Positions 14,837-17,189 of a DNA stretch of 17,189 nucleotides are shown piece after piece; position 1 is the stretch's first letter; each line of letters starts with the position of its first letter. Position numbers and translations under genes: made by a program. Source of the stretch: Verrucomicrobiota bacterium (GTDB lineage: Bacteria > Verrucomicrobiota > Verrucomicrobiia > Chthoniobacterales > UBA10450); NCBI GenBank assembly GCA_003218785.1, contig QHOM01000198.1, positions 1 through 17,189 on the forward strand. The letters are read 5' to 3'. The notes beneath the pieces are model-generated. The model was given only the letters and a program-made list of their open reading frames with translations, searched no databases and was not told where the DNA came from.

Positions 14837-15214
14837 ATGAATACAGAAGAAGTTGGAAAAAAGCTGGTGGACTATTGCCGCAACGGCGAATGGATGAAGG
14901 CCGTGGACGATCTCTATGCGAAAGACATCGTCAGTGTGGAGGCGCGCGAGATGGAAAACATGCCGGCAGAAATGCGCGGCATTGATCAGGTGCGCGGCAA
15001 AACCGAGTGGTGGGAGAAAAACATGGAAGTGCACAACGTGAAAGTGGGCGGACCGTTCGTGGCCCGCGATACTTTTGTTGTGCAGTTCGATATCGACGTC
15101 ACCGAGAAGGCGTCCAAGAAGCGAATGCAGATGTCTGAAGTGGGAATTTACACGGTGAAAGACCGCAAGGTCGCCCGTGAGGAATTTCTGCCGCTTGCCC
15201 AAAAGAAAGAGTAG
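14837..15214 (+). CDS. SnoaL/NTF2-like family protein
   Basis: A 125-residue protein with the cone-shaped alpha+beta layout of the NTF2/SnoaL superfamily. The N-terminal helices are VGKKLVDYCRNGEWMKAVDD (6-25) and LYAKDIVSVEA. RGIDQVRGKTEWWEKNMEV follows, then three long strands (VKVGGPFVARDTFVVQFDID, MQMSEVGIYTVKDRKVAREE). There is no signal peptide. The start is well supported by GGGAGG (14827-14832). The superfamily includes cyclases, isomerases and non-catalytic binding proteins, so no reaction can be named. It stands alone between two REP-like palindromes, 150 bases from the gene before and 109 from the gene after, and has no ECF-type promoter motif. Confidence 0.85.
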   Translation: MNTEEVGKKLVDYCRNGEWMKAVDDLYAKDIVSVEAREMENMPAEMRGIDQVRGKTEWWEKNMEVHNVKVGGPFVARDTFVVQFDIDVTEKASKKRMQMSEVGIYTVKDRKVAREEFLPLAQKKE

Positions 15215-15215
15215 G

Positions 15216-15276
15216 GTAGCGCGAGCGTCCCCGCTTGCGAAATTCCCACAGGGCGCAAGCGGGACGCTTACGCTAC
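15216..15276. repeat. REP-like inverted repeat, copy 2
   Basis: The left arm at 15216-15239 (GTAGCGCGAGC, GTCCCC, GCTTGCG) pairs with the right arm at 15254-15276 (CGCAAGCGGGACGC, TTACGCTAC), with two adjacent mismatches and one bulged C over about 23 pairs, around a 14-base loop. It begins two bases after the SnoaL stop, so transcription of that gene probably passes into this hairpin. It may act as a terminator or as a stabiliser of the 3' end, but no T-run follows. Same family as 14693-14750. Confidence 0.72.
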
Positions 15277-15323
15277 GCTAGGGCGCCGTCATCGCTTGAT
15301 TGCATCGCTGAGACGGACTCGAT

Positions 15324-16490
15324 ATGCTCGCCCGCATGTCTGAAAGGACAGAAGGGAACCCTAATGCAAAAAATGGCCAGGGTTTCCTAAGCGCCGTACG
15401 TGCTGAATTTGTGCTGCTCATTAGCCTGGGAACAGCAGCGATTCTTATTGCAATGGGAAATCGACCGCTCGAAGAGGCCACGCATCCGATGTTGCTGGTG
15501 CTTATCTTTTTTTGGTTGTTTGCAGTCATTCTTTTGTCCGCAATTTCTGTTGTGCGGCATGCCGACTGTCTTGCCATTAAATTCGGCGAACCTTATGGAA
15601 CTTTGATCCTGACTCTCTCGGCAATCAGCGTCGAGGTGATGATGATTTCCACGGCGATGCTGCATGGCGCGAATAACCCGACTCTCGGGCGAGACGCGAT
15701 GTTTGCTGTAGTTATGATCGCGCTCGGTGGTTTGGTGGGATTGTCACTATTGCTGGGCGGATTGCGCTATCGCGAGCAGCATTACAATCTCCAAGGCGTT
15801 AACGCATATCTCAACGTCATCATGGCGTTGGCAGTGCTCGGTTTGGTCCTCCCAAGCTTCACCACCTCTACGAGCGGACCAACATTTTCCACCGAACAGG
15901 AGATTTTCCTCGTGGTGGTGTCGGTGTCGCTTTACGGAATTTTCCTCCTTATCCAGACGATGCGCCACAGCCAGTATTTCATGGAATCAAAAGATGTGGC
16001 AGTGGCGACAAAATTCGGTCATCACCAACTCGAGGTCCGCTCTACGGGCGTTCATGCAGTGTTGCTGGTGCTCTATCTGCTTGCCGTCGTTCTTTTGGCG
16101 GAAAAGTTCGCGATCCCGTTGGACAACAGCATCGAGCAATTTGGCATGCCACAGGCGTTTGGCGGAGCAATCATCGCCGCATTGGTGCTTGCACCGGAGG
16201 GACTAGGCGCCATCCATGCCACACTGAACAATCAGCTGCAACGTTCAGTAAACATTCTGCTCGGATCGGTGCTAGCAACCATCGGACTAACCGTTCCGGC
16301 CGTGCTGACTATCGGATTGATCACTAAACGACCAGTTACGCTAGGCGTGCAAGGCGGCAATCTTCCGCTGCTTCTGCTAACATTGGCTGTAACTGTCGTT
16401 ACCTTTACCAGTGGCAAAACAAATGTTCTACAGGGCTGCATCCATTTGCTGCTCCTCGCCGTATTTTTACTGCTGATATTTTCCCCTTGA
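15324..16490 (+). CDS. chaA: ChaA-type calcium/proton antiporter (CaCA superfamily)
   Basis: A 388-residue inner-membrane protein with about eleven hydrophobic segments, close in length to E. coli ChaA (366). The two inverted CaCA signature repeats are visible: GEPYGTLILTLSAISVEVMM (88-107, with E89 and E104) and LAPEGLGAIHATLNNQLQRS (289-308, with E292), followed by VNILLGSVLATIGLTVPAVL. Other ChaA-like blocks are VVRHADCLAIKF, NNPTLGRDAMFAVVMIALGG and GLVGLSLLLGGLRYREQHYN. ChaA proteins export Ca2+ or Na+/K+ in exchange for protons at alkaline pH. The Met at residue 5 (15336) is a possible later start. It lies 47 bases after the palindrome at 15216 and has no coupled neighbour. Confidence 0.93.
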   Translation: MLARMSERTEGNPNAKNGQGFLSAVRAEFVLLISLGTAAILIAMGNRPLEEATHPMLLVLIFFWLFAVILLSAISVVRHADCLAIKFGEPYGTLILTLSAISVEVMMISTAMLHGANNPTLGRDAMFAVVMIALGGLVGLSLLLGGLRYREQHYNLQGVNAYLNVIMALAVLGLVLPSFTTSTSGPTFSTEQEIFLVVVSVSLYGIFLLIQTMRHSQYFMESKDVAVATKFGHHQLEVRSTGVHAVLLVLYLLAVVLLAEKFAIPLDNSIEQFGMPQAFGGAIIAALVLAPEGLGAIHATLNNQLQRSVNILLGSVLATIGLTVPAVLTIGLITKRPVTLGVQGGNLPLLLLTLAVTVVTFTSGKTNVLQGCIHLLLLAVFLLLIFSP

Positions 16491-16634
16491 GTAGCTCACT
16501 GTGTCCTCTTCGCGGAGCTTTTCAGTGCTTGAATAATAGCCAGGAAAGACGTGACATCGGTGAGGTTTCGTGATTACCTCAAAATCCACGCCGTCATTCC
16601 TATTAGCGGTCGGCGTAGCGACTCGTCATCCAAT

Positions 16635-16988
16635 ATGAAAAAGGCTAAAAATCTCAAGAAACGGATCCGGCGCCTCGAAGCTCGGATGCAAAAAGGTGCG
16701 AAGAAGCTCGCCAGGCTGAAACGAAAGCTTGAAGCAGCAGAAACCGTGTCCGCGGCTAAGAGTACAAATAAAGCGACTGCTCCTGCTGCAAAGCCAGCCG
16801 CCGTGAAAGAACCGAGGGTCGCCAAGAAGGTGAAGAGAAAACTCAACCTCACACCGGAACGTCGTGCGCAACTGGCCGCAGCAATGAGAGGCAGATGGGC
16901 TGCTAAAAGAGCTGCCGCTGCCACGAATACGCAAAAGATTTCTTCGGGGCCGGACCCTTCGTCAGGAGACGCTTTTCAGCCACGGTAA
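16635..16988 (+). CDS. Basic Lys/Ala-rich small protein, possibly nucleic-acid binding
   Basis: A 117-residue protein with a very basic composition. Residues 1-36 look like a short amphipathic coiled coil (KNLKKRIRRLEARMQKGAKK, 5-24). Residues 38-66 are a low-complexity Ala/Lys/Pro/Thr linker like the tails of bacterial histone H1-like proteins. Residues 69-96 hold KLNLTPERRAQLAAAMRGRW followed by AAKRAAAA, resembling the short R-G-R-W basic helix seen in several uncharacterised bacterial proteins. I chose ATG 16635; the frame is open back to 16551, but those residues are unlike the rest. No clear ribosome binding site precedes either start. DNA or RNA binding is inference from charge only. 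Confidence 0.6.
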   Translation: MKKAKNLKKRIRRLEARMQKGAKKLARLKRKLEAAETVSAAKSTNKATAPAAKPAAVKEPRVAKKVKRKLNLTPERRAQLAAAMRGRWAAKRAAAATNTQKISSGPDPSSGDAFQPR

Positions 16989-17100
16989 AGCGGTCATGGC
17001 GGTCTGCGTGTGGCACGTTCCATCGCTTGGAATGTGGCAATCGTCGGCATTCCTTTTAATTCTCGTGGCCTGCTTGAACGGTGCATGAAATAATGCATTC

Positions 17101-17189
17101 GTGACGACTGAACGCGATTACGTCCTGGGCACACATGATCAGGAGCTTGCGAGACTCGGATTGCAACATCGCGTCTGGCGTCCGGTGGT
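17101..17189 (+). CDS. Probable SAM-dependent methyltransferase, N-terminal fragment
   Basis: From the GTG at 17101 the frame is open to the window end (29 complete codons). It reads TTERDYVLGTHDQELARLGL followed by QHRVWRPV. This is the usual opening of a class I SAM-dependent methyltransferase family (RDYVLGTHDEEIxRLGLQHRVW). The catalytic glycine-rich loop would follow outside the window. An in-frame TGA at 17086-17088 leaves GTG 17101 as the only sensible start. Substrate unknown. Confidence 0.75.
   Translation, partial: MTTERDYVLGTHDQELARLGLQHRVWRPV

Overview
This window looks like a piece of a soil bacterium, probably a Gram-negative one, because it encodes an RND permease with its periplasmic adaptor. 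The mix of families (DUF5069, an ECF sigma factor with a TPR tail plus DGPF/VOC/DUF899/DUF1428/DUF1801/GFA genes, a short lysine/alanine-rich basic protein) and the GC-rich palindromic elements remind me of soil Verrucomicrobiota of the Chthoniobacterales type. That placement is an inference from gene content only. No rRNA, tRNA, IS element, phage gene or CRISPR array was recognised.

Layout: (1) 1-980, minus strand, the N-terminal part of a PAS-PAS-GAF sensor protein, cut by the window edge. (2) 981-1353, no convincing gene. (3) 1354-6481, an SRPBCC-fold protein, then an RND efflux permease and its membrane-fusion adaptor sharing an ATGA stop/start overlap. No outer-membrane channel is nearby. 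(4) 6576-7040, a DUF5069 protein. (5) 7151-13036, an ECF42-type sigma factor followed by its likely regulon on the same strand: VOC protein, DGPF/YciI protein, DUF1428 (frameshifted), a 48-residue CxxC membrane peptide, DUF899 thioredoxin-like protein, second VOC protein, AHSA1-type SRPBCC protein (internal deletion and frameshift), GFA-family zinc protein, PhnB-like VOC protein, DUF1801 (frameshifted). (6) 13209-14686, a BNR/Asp-box beta-propeller coupled by ATGA overlap to a MoaD/ThiS-like ubiquitin-fold protein ending in Gly-Gly. (7) 14837-16490, a SnoaL/NTF2-like protein and a ChaA-type Ca2+/H+ antiporter, with palindromic repeats on either side of the SnoaL gene. (8) 16635-16988, a basic Lys/Ala-rich protein, and from 17101 the first 29 codons of a probable SAM-dependent methyltransferase.

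The most interesting signal is a bipartite sequence, TTGTCC or ATGTCC, 16-17 bases, then TTCGTCGTATC or TTCGTCATATT. It occurs three times, each 42-53 bases before a start codon: before the first VOC gene, before the DGPF gene and before the CxxC-peptide/DUF899 operon. Its TGTC and CGTC halves fit an ECF promoter, so the sigma factor probably drives this set of genes. No copy was seen in front of the sigma gene itself. Three of the accessory genes are broken by indels while their neighbours are intact, so either the regulon is decaying or the assembly has local errors. All domain assignments are by eye from remembered family patterns; no database search was run.
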